From the NCBI RefSeq assembly GCF_030412015.1, contig NZ_JASNRD010000001.1, forward strand, positions 434,001 through 498,000: DNA of 64,000 bases, written 5' to 3'. A model generated the notes under the pieces. That model did no database searches and was not told where the DNA came from. It worked only from the letters and a program-made list of their open reading frames with translations. Shown piece after piece: positions 17,274 through 26,305 of the stretch (positions are counted from its first letter, which is position 1; every line of letters begins with the position of its first letter). The DNA comes from Massilia sp. YIM B02763 (lineage in GTDB: Bacteria > Pseudomonadota > Gammaproteobacteria > Burkholderiales > Burkholderiaceae_D). The position numbers and the translations under genes are program-made.

Positions 17274-18266
17274 ATGTCCACGCACCCACATGCCCCCCAA
17301 TCACATGTCCACGACACGCTGGTCGTCGGTGGCGGCCCCGGCGGCCTGACCGCCGCGATCTACCTGCGCCGCTTCACCCGCGACGTCGCCCTCGTCGACA
17401 AGGGCAACAGCCGCCTGCGCCTGATCCCGGTCTCGCACAACTACCCCGGCTTTCCCGAGGGCGTGCCCGGCACCACGCTCCTGGGCAATCTCACGGCCCA
17501 GCTGGAACGCTACGGCGGCACGGTGACGCACGGCGAGATCCTCGGCCTGCGCATCGAGGATGGCGTGTTCGTCGCCGACTGCCTGCCCGAGGGCGCCCCG
17601 GACGACGCGCGCCGCGAGATCCGCGCCCACACGGTGCTGCTGGCCACCGGCGTGGCCGACGCGGGACTGCCCATCGAAATGTGGCGCGAGGCGATCGCCT
17701 TCGGCTCCGTCCGGCTGTGTCCCGTGTGCGACGGCTTCGACGTGATGGACAAGCACATCGCCGTGGCGACCTCGGAAGTGAATCCGGTCGGCCATGCGCT
17801 GTTCATGCGCACATTCAGCGCCGAGGTCACGCTGTTCGAGCGCATGTCGCCCACGGCGCTGACGGACGACGACCGCCGCCGCCTGGCGGCCGCCGGCGTG
17901 CGCCTGGTCGATTCGCCGCTGCTGTCGGTGACGCTGGACGCGTCGATGAAGCCCGTGCTGCACACGGAAGACGGGCAGGAGCACGGCGCCGACGTGTTCT
18001 ACCCGATGCTGGGAGAAAACGCCCGCTCCGGCCTGGCGGCGAAGCTGGGCGCGGAGACGGCGCAGTGCGAGGAAATCGTGGTCGACGTCCACGGCGCCAC
18101 CTCGGTGCCGGGCCTGTACGCGATCGGCGACGTCACCGTGGGCCTGAACCAGATCGCCGTCGCGACGGGCCAGGCAGCAAGAGCCGCCACCCACATCCAC
18201 AACCGCCTGCCGCCGGCATTGCGCACGGCGTCCACGCGGCCGCCCTCGCCCGGCACGACGATGTAA
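17274..18266 (+). CDS. Thioredoxin-reductase-like FAD/NAD(P) oxidoreductase
   Basis: 330-residue soluble flavoprotein. The N-terminal FAD Rossmann motif is VVGGGPGGLTAAIYL, a CxxC pair lies in CPVCDGFD (about residue 149), equivalent to the redox-active CATCDG of TrxB, and the C-terminal FAD motif is VPGLYAIGDVTVGLNQIAVATGQAA. The NADPH-binding GxGxxA motif between them is poorly conserved (IAVATSEVNPVGHALF), as in some dithiol-oxidase relatives that use oxygen rather than NADPH. The reaction is therefore uncertain: disulfide reduction or dithiol oxidation. It is followed 49 nt later by the H-NS-like gene, on the same strand. Confidence 0.8.
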   Translation: MSTHPHAPQSHVHDTLVVGGGPGGLTAAIYLRRFTRDVALVDKGNSRLRLIPVSHNYPGFPEGVPGTTLLGNLTAQLERYGGTVTHGEILGLRIEDGVFVADCLPEGAPDDARREIRAHTVLLATGVADAGLPIEMWREAIAFGSVRLCPVCDGFDVMDKHIAVATSEVNPVGHALFMRTFSAEVTLFERMSPTALTDDDRRRLAAAGVRLVDSPLLSVTLDASMKPVLHTEDGQEHGADVFYPMLGENARSGLAAKLGAETAQCEEIVVDVHGATSVPGLYAIGDVTVGLNQIAVATGQAARAATHIHNRLPPALRTASTRPPSPGTTM

Positions 18267-18315
18267 GCTCACCGTCATCGACCCGATACCGACACCGATA
18301 CCAACAAGGACCACC

Positions 18316-18510
18316 ATGGCGGCAATCGACCTCTCCGATTACACCCTCGGCGAACTGAAAGGCCTGCTGTTCGACGTCGAGCAGGCCATCAAGGCGCGCC
18401 GGCGCCAGGAACTGCAAGGCGCCCAGGCGCGCATCGCCGAGATCGCGCGCGATGCCGGCATTCCCATCGATGCGCTGCTGGATCGCGCGAAAGGCCGGCG
18501 CACGTCCTGA
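18316..18510 (+). CDS. H-NS-like oligomerisation domain lacking the DNA-binding half
   Basis: 64-residue protein with a strong ribosome-binding site (AAGGA). Its helical sequence (LSDYTLGELKGLLFDVEQAI, then KARRRQELQGAQARIAEIAR) matches the N-terminal dimerisation region of betaproteobacterial H-NS proteins. It ends at GIPIDALLDRAKGRRTS. The C-terminal nucleoid-binding part of family members, with its TWTGRG-type loop, is absent, and no continuation is found in any frame before the convergent gene begins 3 nt later. It could act as an H-NS modulator by hetero-oligomerisation; that is inference. Confidence 0.75.
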   Translation: MAAIDLSDYTLGELKGLLFDVEQAIKARRRQELQGAQARIAEIARDAGIPIDALLDRAKGRRTS

Positions 18511-18513
18511 TGC

Positions 18514-19329
18514 TTACTTGGCCGTCGCCGCTTCCTCGATCAGCTTCGCCACCTCGGCCGGGTGGGACACCATCACCACGTGCGAGGCGCCGTCGACGGT
18601 GACGGTGTGGCGCGACTTCGCGCGCTCGGCCATGAAGGCCATCGCCGCCGGCGGGATGTTCTTGTCCTGCTTGCCGTAGATCGACCACGACGGAATCTTC
18701 TTCCACGCCGGCTCGCCCGATGCCTCCTTCAGCGCCGCATCGGTCACGGGGCGCTGGCCGGCGGCCATCAGCACGGCCTTGGCGTGGGGCACGTCGGCGG
18801 CGAACTGGGCCGGGAATTTCTGCTGGTCGATGTACAGGTCCGCGCCTCCGCCCGCCAGCGGCACCGGCTTGGCCAGCGCCGGCCCCAGCGTGCTGCCCGG
18901 GAACTTGTTGCTCAGGTCGAGTGCGCTCTCGCCCTTGTCCGGGGCGAACGCCGACACGTAGACGAGCGCCTTGACGTTGGCCTGGCCGTTGGCCGCGGCG
19001 GTAATGACGGAGCCGCCGTAGGAGTGCCCCACCAGCACGACGGGGCCGGCCACGCTCTTGAGCACGGAGGCCACGAACTCGGCGTCGCCCCTCACGCTGC
19101 GCAGCGGATTGGCCGCGCCGATCACGCGGTAGCCGTCGGCCTGCAGCTTGGCGGTGACGCCGTCCCAGCTCGACGAGTCGGCGAAGGCGCCGTGCACCAG
19201 CACGACGGTGGGCTTGGCGGCGCCGCCCTGGTCGGCGGCGTGGGCGGCGGCCGGCAGGCCGGCGCCGAACAGGAGCGGCAGCGCGGCGGCAGCCAGCAGG
19301 GTGATGTTCTTGATGTTGTAGGTATTCAT
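18514..19329 (-). CDS. Exported alpha/beta-hydrolase
   Basis: 271-residue hydrolase with a signal peptide (MNTYNIKNITLLAAAALPLL ... AAAHAADQ, cleavage near AHA). The core has the oxyanion HGAF motif after VVLVH, nucleophile Ser in GHSYGG, and a late His in VDGASHVVMVSHP, as in salicylate-esterase/EstC-like periplasmic hydrolases. The substrate is not predictable. AGGAG precedes the ATG. Its stop is 3 nt from the stop of the H-NS-like gene. Confidence 0.85.
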   Translation of the reverse strand: MNTYNIKNITLLAAAALPLLFGAGLPAAAHAADQGGAAKPTVVLVHGAFADSSSWDGVTAKLQADGYRVIGAANPLRSVRGDAEFVASVLKSVAGPVVLVGHSYGGSVITAAANGQANVKALVYVSAFAPDKGESALDLSNKFPGSTLGPALAKPVPLAGGGADLYIDQQKFPAQFAADVPHAKAVLMAAGQRPVTDAALKEASGEPAWKKIPSWSIYGKQDKNIPPAAMAFMAERAKSRHTVTVDGASHVVMVSHPAEVAKLIEEAATAK

Positions 19330-19426
19330 GGAGGGCTCCTGGCAGTGTCGGCGCCGCCGGATGCGGCGCAAGCAAACCATGCTAGCAGCCGTGCCCGGCG
19401 CCGCCCCCTGCCCTACGGCCAGCGCT

Positions 19427-22400
19427 TCAGGCCTGGCGCCGCTCCGGCAGCAGGTCGCGGATGATCTCCGTCAGGCGCTCGACCGACATCGGCTTGCCCA
19501 CGTGGGCATCGAAGCCGGACCCGCGCGCCTGGGCGATGTCGCGCTCGCGCGCCATGCCCGTCACGGCGATCGCCGGCAGCCGCGCGTGGCGCGGCAGCTG
19601 ACGCGCGGCCTTCAGCAGCGCATAGCCGTCCATGCCGGGCATCGAGATATCCGAGACCAGCAGGTCGACATCCTGCTGCGCCAGGATCTCCAGCGCCTGC
19701 TGGCCGCTGGTCGCCCCGATCACGACGGCGCCATGCATCTCGAGCAGCGCCTGGCAGGTCGACACGACGTCCTCGACATCGTCGACCAGCAGGATGCGCA
19801 CGCCGGCGATGTCCTGCGCGCCGTGGCCGCCGTCGGCTTGCGGCTGGTCGCCCCCCTCGCCCAGCAGCGGCAGCCAGACGGTGAAGCGCGCGCCCTTGCC
19901 CACGCCTTCCGAGAAGGCTTCGACGCGGCCGCCGTGCAGCGCGACGATCTCGCGCACCAGCGCCAGGCCGATGCCGAGGCCGCCCTTGGAGCGCGTCGTC
20001 ACCGAGCCGGGCTGGGCGAACATGTCGAATACCTGGGGCAGGAACCCCGCCGAGATGCCCTGCCCCGTGTCGACGACGTCGATGCGCGCGTTGCCGTCCT
20101 CGCGTGCCAGCGCCACTGCGACCGCACCGCCCGGAGGCGTGAACTTGACGGCGTTGCTCAGCAAATTCATCACCACCTGCTCGATGCGCACGCTGTCGGC
20201 CATCACGCGCAGGCAAGGAGGATCGTCCTGGAGGGAGAGCGCCAGCCGCGCGGCGGCGGGGTCGGCGCGCATGGCATCGACGGCGCCCTGCACCAGCGGC
20301 GCCAGCTCGATGCGCGCCATCGACATGGTGAGCTTGCCGGTATGGACGCGCGACATGTCCAGCAAGTCGTCGATCAGCTTGGCCTGGCTCAGCACGGCAT
20401 TGCGGATGACGCCGGCCGACCGGGCCACGACGGGAGAATGGCGGGTCTCCGGCAGGCGCGACAGCAGCTCGACGTTGATGTGGATGAGGTTCAGCGGATG
20501 GCGCAGCTCGTGCGCCATGACGGCCAGGAACTCGTCCTTCAGCGCCGACGCGTTCTCGGCATCGTTGCGGCCGCGCTGCTCGCTGGACAGCGTCCGTTCG
20601 CGTTCGTTGTCATGGCGCACCCGCTCGGTGTCGTCGCGCGCGATCATCGCGTAGCCGCCGTATTCGCCGTTCTGGATCTGGGTGATCTCGCCGCTGCAGA
20701 ACAGCTGGCTGCCGTCCTTGCGCACATGCCAGCGCTCGTTGATCGCCCGCCCGTCGCGGCGCGCGCGCTGCATTTCCTCGGCCGGCAGGCCGCGCTCGCG
20801 CTCCTCCGGCAGGAACAGGAAGCCGAGGTTCATCCCCAGCACCTCGTCCTCGCGCCAGCCGAACATGCGCGCGGCGCCGCGGTTCCAGCTCGTCACGCAG
20901 CCCGCCGCGTCCATCGTGATGATCGCGTAGTCCTTCGTGCTCTCCGCCACCAGGCGCATGCGCGCCTCGCCCGCGCGCAGCTGCTCCTCGGCCTCGCGGC
21001 GGCCCGTGATGTCGAAGAAGGTCATCACGGCGCCCTCGATGCGGTCTTCGATGGTGCGGTAGGGCAGCAGGCGCACGATGTAGTAGCGGCCCTCGTGGCT
21101 GCGTACCTCGCGCTCGACCATGCGCAGCGAGTTGAAGGTCAGCGCCACGTCGTCGGCCAGCTCCTTGTAGTCGAGCCGGTGGGTCAGGTCCAGCAGCGAG
21201 CGTCCCGCGTCCGACGGGATGATCGAGAAGATGTCGGCGGCGCGCGGCGTGAAGCGCTTGATGCGCATGGCGCTGTCCACGAAGATCGTGGCGATGTCGG
21301 TCGAGGCGATCAGGTTGTTCAGGTCGTCGTTCGCCTTGCCCGTTTCCTCGACCTTCAGCTTCAGCTCGTAGTTGACGGTGATGAGTTCCTCGTTCACCGA
21401 CTGCAGCTCTTCCTTGCTGGTTTCCAGCTCCTCGGTGGCCGAGCGCAGCTCCTCGTTGATCGCCTGCAGCTCCTCGTTGGCGGCGCGCAGCTCTTCGTTG
21501 GACACCTCGGCGTGCTCGATCGTCTCCTGCAGCTGCTGCTTCTTGCGCTGCAGTTCCGCCTCGAGCTGGGACAGCACCACGTCGTCGCCCGGCCCGCGGC
21601 CATCGTCGGTCGGCTGGTCCACGCTGCGCTCCGTCTCGGTGAACGTCACCAGCAGGAAGTCCTGCGCCGCTTCCTCGTCGCGGAACGGGCGCACCGTCAT
21701 GCTGACGATGCAGGGCCGGCCGCCACGCGCCATCGACACGTGCCGCCCCTCCACGCTCACGCCCGAGTTCTGCACCTGGTACAGCGCGCTGCGCAGGTCG
21801 ATGCGCAGTTCGGGCAAGACCAGCGCCAGGATGTCGCGCGACGGCTCGCCGCCGACCAGGCGCATGAACTGGGCGGCGCGCTCGGACATGTGGACGATAT
21901 TGTGCTCGGTATCGACGACCACGCTGGGCGGCGCGAACTGCGCCAACGCGCGCTGGTGCACGTCCGCCAGCGACGCCTGGCGCCGTCCGCTGCTGACCGG
22001 GTGGCGTGGCTCGGGCAGGTTCAGGTCCGCCGGCGCACCCTGGCTGCTGCGGTGCTGGACGAAAGCACGCACCGCGGCCCTTGCCCGGTAGATGCGGTTC
22101 TTCTTGTCGACCGGGACGAACAGCTCGTCCACGGAGTCGGCCGACTCGGAGGAGCCCAGGAACAGGTAGCCGCCAGGACGCAGCGCGAAGTGGAAGGTCT
22201 CGAGCACGCGCTGCTGGATGTCGCGGTTCAGGTAGATCAGCAGGTTGCGGCAGCTGATGATGTCGATGCGCGAGAACGGCGGGTCGCGCAGCAGGTTGTG
22301 CACGGCGAACAGGATACGGTCGCGCAGCGCCTTGCGGATGTGGTAGCGCCCGTCCTCGCGGGTAAAGTGCTGGCGCAGGCGGGCCGGCGTGATGTCGGTG

Positions 22401-23569
22401 ACGATCGAGGTCGGGTACAGGCCGGCGCGCGCGATCGCGATCGCGCCTTCGTCGATGTCGGAAGCGAACACCTGGTAGTTGGGCGGACTGGGCATCAACG
22501 CGGCCTGGTCGGCCAGCAGCATCGCCATCGAGTACGCTTCCTCGCCGGTGGCGCAGCCGGCGCTCCAGGCGCGCACCTCGTCGGTGGGCTTGCGGTCGCG
22601 GAACAGCCCCGGCAGCACCTCGCGCTCGATCACCTCGAATGCCTCGCGGTCGCGGAAGAAGTTGGTCACGCCGATCAGCAGGTCGTTCAGCAGCAGCTTG
22701 TACTCGCTCGCGTCCGCCTCCAGCAGGCGCACGTAGTCCGGCAGCGAATGCATCGCGCGCACCTGCATGCGCCGCTCCAGCCGGCGCAGCACGGTCGCCC
22801 GCTTGTACTGGCGGAAGTCGTGCCCCGTATGCACCCGCAGCAGACCCAGGATACGCTGCAGCGCCTGCTCGCCGTTCGCGCTGTCGTCGATATCGACGGG
22901 GTGCGCATGGTCGAGCGCCTCGACGCCCATCGGCGGCAACTCGATGGTACTGGCGTTTTGCCACAGGTCCAGCAGCTTCTGCGCCATCTCCGCCACGGGC
23001 AGGATGAAATCGACCTGGCCCGTGGCGATCGCCGCCAGCGGCATGCCATCGTGCTCGGCATCTCCCGGATGCTGCACGACGATCACCCCGCCCTTCTCCT
23101 TGACGCGGCCGATGCCGACGGCGCCGTCGGCGCCCGTTCCGGACAGCACCAGCGCGATCGCGCGCTCGAACTGCGATTCCGCCAGCGTGCGGAAGAAGGC
23201 GTCGATGGCGATGTGCTGGCCGCGCGGACGCTGCATGTCCGTGACCACGAGCGAACCGTCAGTCATCGCCAGCTGCATGCTGGGCGCGATCACATAGACA
23301 TGGTCGGGTTCGATCTTGACCCGGTCCACGACCTGCAGCACCGGCATGCGGGTAACCCGTTGCAGGATGCTGTCCGCATTGCTTTCGTGCTTGGGTGAAA
23401 GGTGCAGGATGACGACGAACGCCATGCCGCTGGCCGCAGGCATGTTCTCGAACAGGCGCAGCAACGCGGACAGGCCGCCGGCGGACGCGCCGATGCCGAC
23501 GACGGGAAAGGACAGGTGCGGTACGGCAGCGGGAGAGTCGGCGGCAGGGGTGTCGGGCATGTCGTGCAT
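19427..23569 (-). CDS. CheB/CheR-PAS hybrid histidine kinase
   Basis: 1380-residue cytoplasmic signalling protein. Order: CheB methylesterase (GIGASAGGL near 26, HLSPKHES, SGTGADG); CheR methyltransferase (VTNFFRDREAFEVIE, WSAGCATGEEAYS, SCRNLLIYLNRD); a long glutamate-rich coiled coil (EELRAANEELQAINEELRSA); two PAS domains; HisKA with MAHELRHPLNLIH; HATPase (NLLSNAVKFTPPGG, GLGIGLALVREIV); and a C-terminal receiver (LLVDDVEDVV, SDISMPGMDG). No membrane segment is present. Such proteins are thought to link receptor-like methylation chemistry to phosphorelay. No chemotaxis genes lie beside it. Start has AGGAG. Confidence 0.92.
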   Translation of the reverse strand: MHDMPDTPAADSPAAVPHLSFPVVGIGASAGGLSALLRLFENMPAASGMAFVVILHLSPKHESNADSILQRVTRMPVLQVVDRVKIEPDHVYVIAPSMQLAMTDGSLVVTDMQRPRGQHIAIDAFFRTLAESQFERAIALVLSGTGADGAVGIGRVKEKGGVIVVQHPGDAEHDGMPLAAIATGQVDFILPVAEMAQKLLDLWQNASTIELPPMGVEALDHAHPVDIDDSANGEQALQRILGLLRVHTGHDFRQYKRATVLRRLERRMQVRAMHSLPDYVRLLEADASEYKLLLNDLLIGVTNFFRDREAFEVIEREVLPGLFRDRKPTDEVRAWSAGCATGEEAYSMAMLLADQAALMPSPPNYQVFASDIDEGAIAIARAGLYPTSIVTDITPARLRQHFTREDGRYHIRKALRDRILFAVHNLLRDPPFSRIDIISCRNLLIYLNRDIQQRVLETFHFALRPGGYLFLGSSESADSVDELFVPVDKKNRIYRARAAVRAFVQHRSSQGAPADLNLPEPRHPVSSGRRQASLADVHQRALAQFAPPSVVVDTEHNIVHMSERAAQFMRLVGGEPSRDILALVLPELRIDLRSALYQVQNSGVSVEGRHVSMARGGRPCIVSMTVRPFRDEEAAQDFLLVTFTETERSVDQPTDDGRGPGDDVVLSQLEAELQRKKQQLQETIEHAEVSNEELRAANEELQAINEELRSATEELETSKEELQSVNEELITVNYELKLKVEETGKANDDLNNLIASTDIATIFVDSAMRIKRFTPRAADIFSIIPSDAGRSLLDLTHRLDYKELADDVALTFNSLRMVEREVRSHEGRYYIVRLLPYRTIEDRIEGAVMTFFDITGRREAEEQLRAGEARMRLVAESTKDYAIITMDAAGCVTSWNRGAARMFGWREDEVLGMNLGFLFLPEERERGLPAEEMQRARRDGRAINERWHVRKDGSQLFCSGEITQIQNGEYGGYAMIARDDTERVRHDNERERTLSSEQRGRNDAENASALKDEFLAVMAHELRHPLNLIHINVELLSRLPETRHSPVVARSAGVIRNAVLSQAKLIDDLLDMSRVHTGKLTMSMARIELAPLVQGAVDAMRADPAAARLALSLQDDPPCLRVMADSVRIEQVVMNLLSNAVKFTPPGGAVAVALAREDGNARIDVVDTGQGISAGFLPQVFDMFAQPGSVTTRSKGGLGIGLALVREIVALHGGRVEAFSEGVGKGARFTVWLPLLGEGGDQPQADGGHGAQDIAGVRILLVDDVEDVVSTCQALLEMHGAVVIGATSGQQALEILAQQDVDLLVSDISMPGMDGYALLKAARQLPRHARLPAIAVTGMARERDIAQARGSGFDAHVGKPMSVERLTEIIRDLLPERRQA

Positions 23570-23769
23570 CGCTCCTGTAAGGCGGTTCGGAATGCGCGAG
23601 TCTAAACGAACGCCGACGAAAATGGATGCCTTCGCCCGGCGGTTCCGAGATAAATTTTACAATCCTTCGGGGTGCCAGGAACAATCAAGGAATTTGACGA
23701 CCGGCCCCGGGTACCGGTTCCCGCCGCGTCGGCGATTTGACGACGAATTTCCTCTTCGAAACAAGCGTT

Positions 23770-24420
23770 TCAGGGCGCCGCCTGGCCACCATCCGTCACC
23801 AGGGCAATGCGGCGCCGGATGCGCCCGGCGGCCCCCGCGTCGCCGGCGGCAAGCGCACGCCGTTCCTGCACGCCGAGCCAGGCCAGCAGCGGCCGGCGCC
23901 AGCCCTGTCCGGACGCCGTCTCGACGGCGCTGCCGATATCGTCAGGCACGATGCGGCCGGCCTTCAGCAGCGCCCCCGCCGCCACCAGGCGGGCGAGCGG
24001 ATCGGCGGTGGCGCCGATCCGGCCGCTCGCCACGACGGCGCGGTGCTGCTCGGGCAGCAGCGCGGCATCCAGCCCCTGCCAGCGCCCGTCCAGGTAGGCG
24101 GCATAGGCACGCTGGGCCGGCGTCGCATCGGCCGCGAGGGCCGCGAAGCCGGGGCACTCGTAGACGAGGGAGGCGGCCTGCACGCCGCAGCGCACCAGCT
24201 CGGCCTGGGCCACCAGGTCGAAGCGGCCGGTGCCCGCCGTCTCGCGCCGGGCGCGCGCGAACTCCGCTTCCGCCGCGCCGGTGTCGCCGCGCAGCCAGTC
24301 GTCCGTGAACCCGTCCAGCGCGCCGCGGGCGTCCTGTTGCCAGGCCGGCGCCTGCGGCCGGTTCGCGCAGGCGGACAGCAACGCTGCCAGCACGGCGCAT
24401 GCGATGAGAGGCTTGGTCAT
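23770..24420 (-). CDS. Lipoprotein, last gene of an MCE transport set
   Basis: 216-residue protein with a lipobox signal sequence (MTKPLIACAVLAALLSACAN, Cys about residue 18). The mature part is alanine-rich and helical, with repeat-like helices that could form a TPR-like solenoid (EAEFARARRE, AQAELVRCGV). It shows no clear ABC-type transport auxiliary (PqiC) fold motif. Its ATG overlaps the MCE-gene stop as ATGA, so the two are translationally coupled. Likely a partner of the permease/MCE pair at the outer membrane; this is inference from position. Confidence 0.75.
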   Translation of the reverse strand: MTKPLIACAVLAALLSACANRPQAPAWQQDARGALDGFTDDWLRGDTGAAEAEFARARRETAGTGRFDLVAQAELVRCGVQAASLVYECPGFAALAADATPAQRAYAAYLDGRWQGLDAALLPEQHRAVVASGRIGATADPLARLVAAGALLKAGRIVPDDIGSAVETASGQGWRRPLLAWLGVQERRALAAGDAGAAGRIRRRIALVTDGGQAAP

Positions 24421-25346
24421 GGCAGCTTGATCTCCGTATCCTTCTTGAACGGCCACTTGCGGTCGATCTCGTCGACCAGGCGGTTCACCTTGCGCAGGCT
24501 GGCGTCGACCTCGCCGCGCAGGCGGCCCAGGTCCTGGGTGGCGGTGCGGGTATTGGCGCCGATGGCCTGGGCCTCGACCAGCACCGCGTCGACCTTCTGC
24601 AGCGTCGTGCGCGCGTCCTTCAGCACACCGTTCAATTGCTGGAGCGCGGCCTGGGTATCGTCCATCACCCCATCCTTGCCGAACACGCGGCGGTCGGCCT
24701 TGGCCAGGATCGTGTCGACCCGGCGCAGCGTCTGCAGCAGCTGCTGCGCCTCGGCGTCGCCGCCCAGCGCCGTGCCCAGCACGCCGTAGCGGCCGTTGAG
24801 TTTGCCCGTCAGCGTCTCGACGTTGTTCAGCGTGTTGCCGATGGCGGAATCGGCGCGGGTCAGCGCCTCCAGGTTTTCCAGCAGTGTGCGCGCCGTGCCC
24901 AGCAGGCGCGGGATCTCGGCCGTGGCGTCGCCGCGCAGCACGGGGCGCTGCGACTTGTCGGGCAGCGGCGGGTCGGTCAGGATGCCGCTGTAGGCGCGCA
25001 GCCGGGTCTCGCCGACGATGCTGCGCTCGAGCGTGAACACGCTGGTGGTGCGCAGCCATTTGGCATCGTCGCGGGCGATGTCGACCTGGATGTTGACCTT
25101 GCCGTCCGCGCCCAGGTCCACCTGGCGCACCCTGCCGATGGGAAAGCCGGCGAAGGTCATGTCCATGCCGGGGATGACGCCTTCGGAATCGTCGGCCACG
25201 AGGGTCAGGCGCTGGGTCTCCTGGAATACGCCGCGCGCGTACATCACGTACAGGAAGAAGGCGACGATCAGGGCGCCGATGAGGACCAGCAGGATCAGGG
25301 CCTTGGTCTCGACGTGTTTCGGTTCGTCCGGGAGCGGTTCCGCCAT
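24417..25346 (-). CDS. MlaD-like MCE-domain protein
   Basis: 309-residue periplasmic substrate-binding component of a lipid-transport ABC system. It has one N-terminal membrane anchor (ALILLVLIGALIVAFFLYVM). A single MCE domain follows (TLVADDSEGVIPGMDMTFAGFPIGRV, with the GxxVxxxGxxIGxV-like pattern). A long alpha-helical C-terminal tail (about 150-300) resembles the tubes or helices by which such proteins span the periplasm. AAGGA precedes the start. It overlaps the downstream lipoprotein gene by 4 nt and follows the permease gene by 63 nt. Confidence 0.88.
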   Translation of the reverse strand: MAEPLPDEPKHVETKALILLVLIGALIVAFFLYVMYARGVFQETQRLTLVADDSEGVIPGMDMTFAGFPIGRVRQVDLGADGKVNIQVDIARDDAKWLRTTSVFTLERSIVGETRLRAYSGILTDPPLPDKSQRPVLRGDATAEIPRLLGTARTLLENLEALTRADSAIGNTLNNVETLTGKLNGRYGVLGTALGGDAEAQQLLQTLRRVDTILAKADRRVFGKDGVMDDTQAALQQLNGVLKDARTTLQKVDAVLVEAQAIGANTRTATQDLGRLRGEVDASLRKVNRLVDEIDRKWPFKKDTEIKLP

Positions 25347-25373
25347 GCGTGGTCCTTTTACTTTTTTAAACAG

Positions 25374-25418
25374 TCGGGTTCAGACGTATCGGGTTCAGAC
25401 GTACTGGGTTCAGACGTA
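25374..25418. repeat. Three tandem 15-nt repeats at the end of the permease gene
   Basis: Consecutive units TCGGGTTCAGACGTA, identical, then one with two changes at its start. On the minus strand each unit reads TACGTC followed by TGA, so the permease ends Tyr-Val-stop and the same Tyr-Val-stop recurs twice, in frame, downstream. This looks like slippage duplication of the gene end. Confidence 0.85.
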
Positions 25419-26216
25419 CTTCAGTGCCAGCGAACTCGCTTCGATGAGCAGCAGCACGAACAGCAGGCGCAGCGCGCCCGGCTGCACGTTCGAACGCTGG
25501 CGCCAGCCGTGGCGCAGCGTGTCGAGGATCGCCGCGCTCGGGATCACGGCCACGGCCAGGCCGAACAGCACGGTCTTGCACACGAAGCCCACGGTGACGG
25601 TCGGATCGAACACCCGGCCCACCGTGCGCGTGTAGTCGCCGATGCCCCATGGCGACAGGCCGTAGACATTCAGGTAGGCCAGGACGAGGACGACGACGCT
25701 GCTCGCCATCGCCAGGCTGAGCACGGAAAAGGCATTGGCCAGCACCTGCGGCACGAGGTCGCGGCGCAGGCGCAGCAGCGCCTCGCCGGCGGCGGCATCG
25801 ACGGGCACGCCGCTTCGTGCGAGGCCCAGCGCGGCGGCATCGAAGGCCATGCCCGAGCGCAGCGCCGCGAACAGCGCCGCCGACAGGGGGATGAGTTCCA
25901 GCACCAGCACCCGCACCACCATCTCCAGCGCGAAGCGCGACAGTCCGTAGCTTTGCGCCGTCACCAGGACGATGCGGATGATCACGAGGCTGACGAGCGC
26001 CGTGAGCAGCGTGAACCAGGGCAGCACCTGCCAGGTGCTGGCGTGGATGTGGCGCGAGGTCGCCAGGCGGTTGGCGCGGTTCCAGGTCGACGGCGACAGC
26101 GCCATCACGAGGGCCACCGCGCCCAGGTGCAGCATGTTCCACCAGCTGCGCAGGTAGCGCGCGGCGTGGACGCCCCAGCGGGACGGCTTCATGTACAGGA
26201 GCGATGAGAGCGGCAT
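25410..26216 (-). CDS. MlaE-family ABC transporter permease
   Basis: 268-residue inner-membrane permease of the MlaE type (phospholipid/sterol/organic-solvent transport). Five to six hydrophobic segments are visible. The diagnostic stretch is RVLVLELIPLSAALFAALRSGMAFDAA, corresponding to the coupling-helix region of MlaE, and the C-terminal part (LRLLFVLLLIEASSLALKYV) is hydrophobic. No ATP-binding subunit gene is adjacent; the next gene upstream is relA. The ATG lacks a strong ribosome-binding site. The substrate is unknown. Confidence 0.85.
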   Translation of the reverse strand: MPLSSLLYMKPSRWGVHAARYLRSWWNMLHLGAVALVMALSPSTWNRANRLATSRHIHASTWQVLPWFTLLTALVSLVIIRIVLVTAQSYGLSRFALEMVVRVLVLELIPLSAALFAALRSGMAFDAAALGLARSGVPVDAAAGEALLRLRRDLVPQVLANAFSVLSLAMASSVVVLVLAYLNVYGLSPWGIGDYTRTVGRVFDPTVTVGFVCKTVLFGLAVAVIPSAAILDTLRHGWRQRSNVQPGALRLLFVLLLIEASSLALKYV

Positions 26217-26305
26217 GGTGGGATGATACAGTCAATACTATCGGCGCTGCGATACGGTTGGGCTGCGGCGGCGGCGGGCATGCGAAGCCCGCCGACACGC
26301 CGGCG

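Noticed and set aside
19328..23398. 1356-codon open frame on the plus strand
   Set aside because: It is the exact antisense of the CheB/CheR-PAS hybrid kinase gene; the reading frame is a by-product of GC-rich codon use and its translation has no domain pattern.
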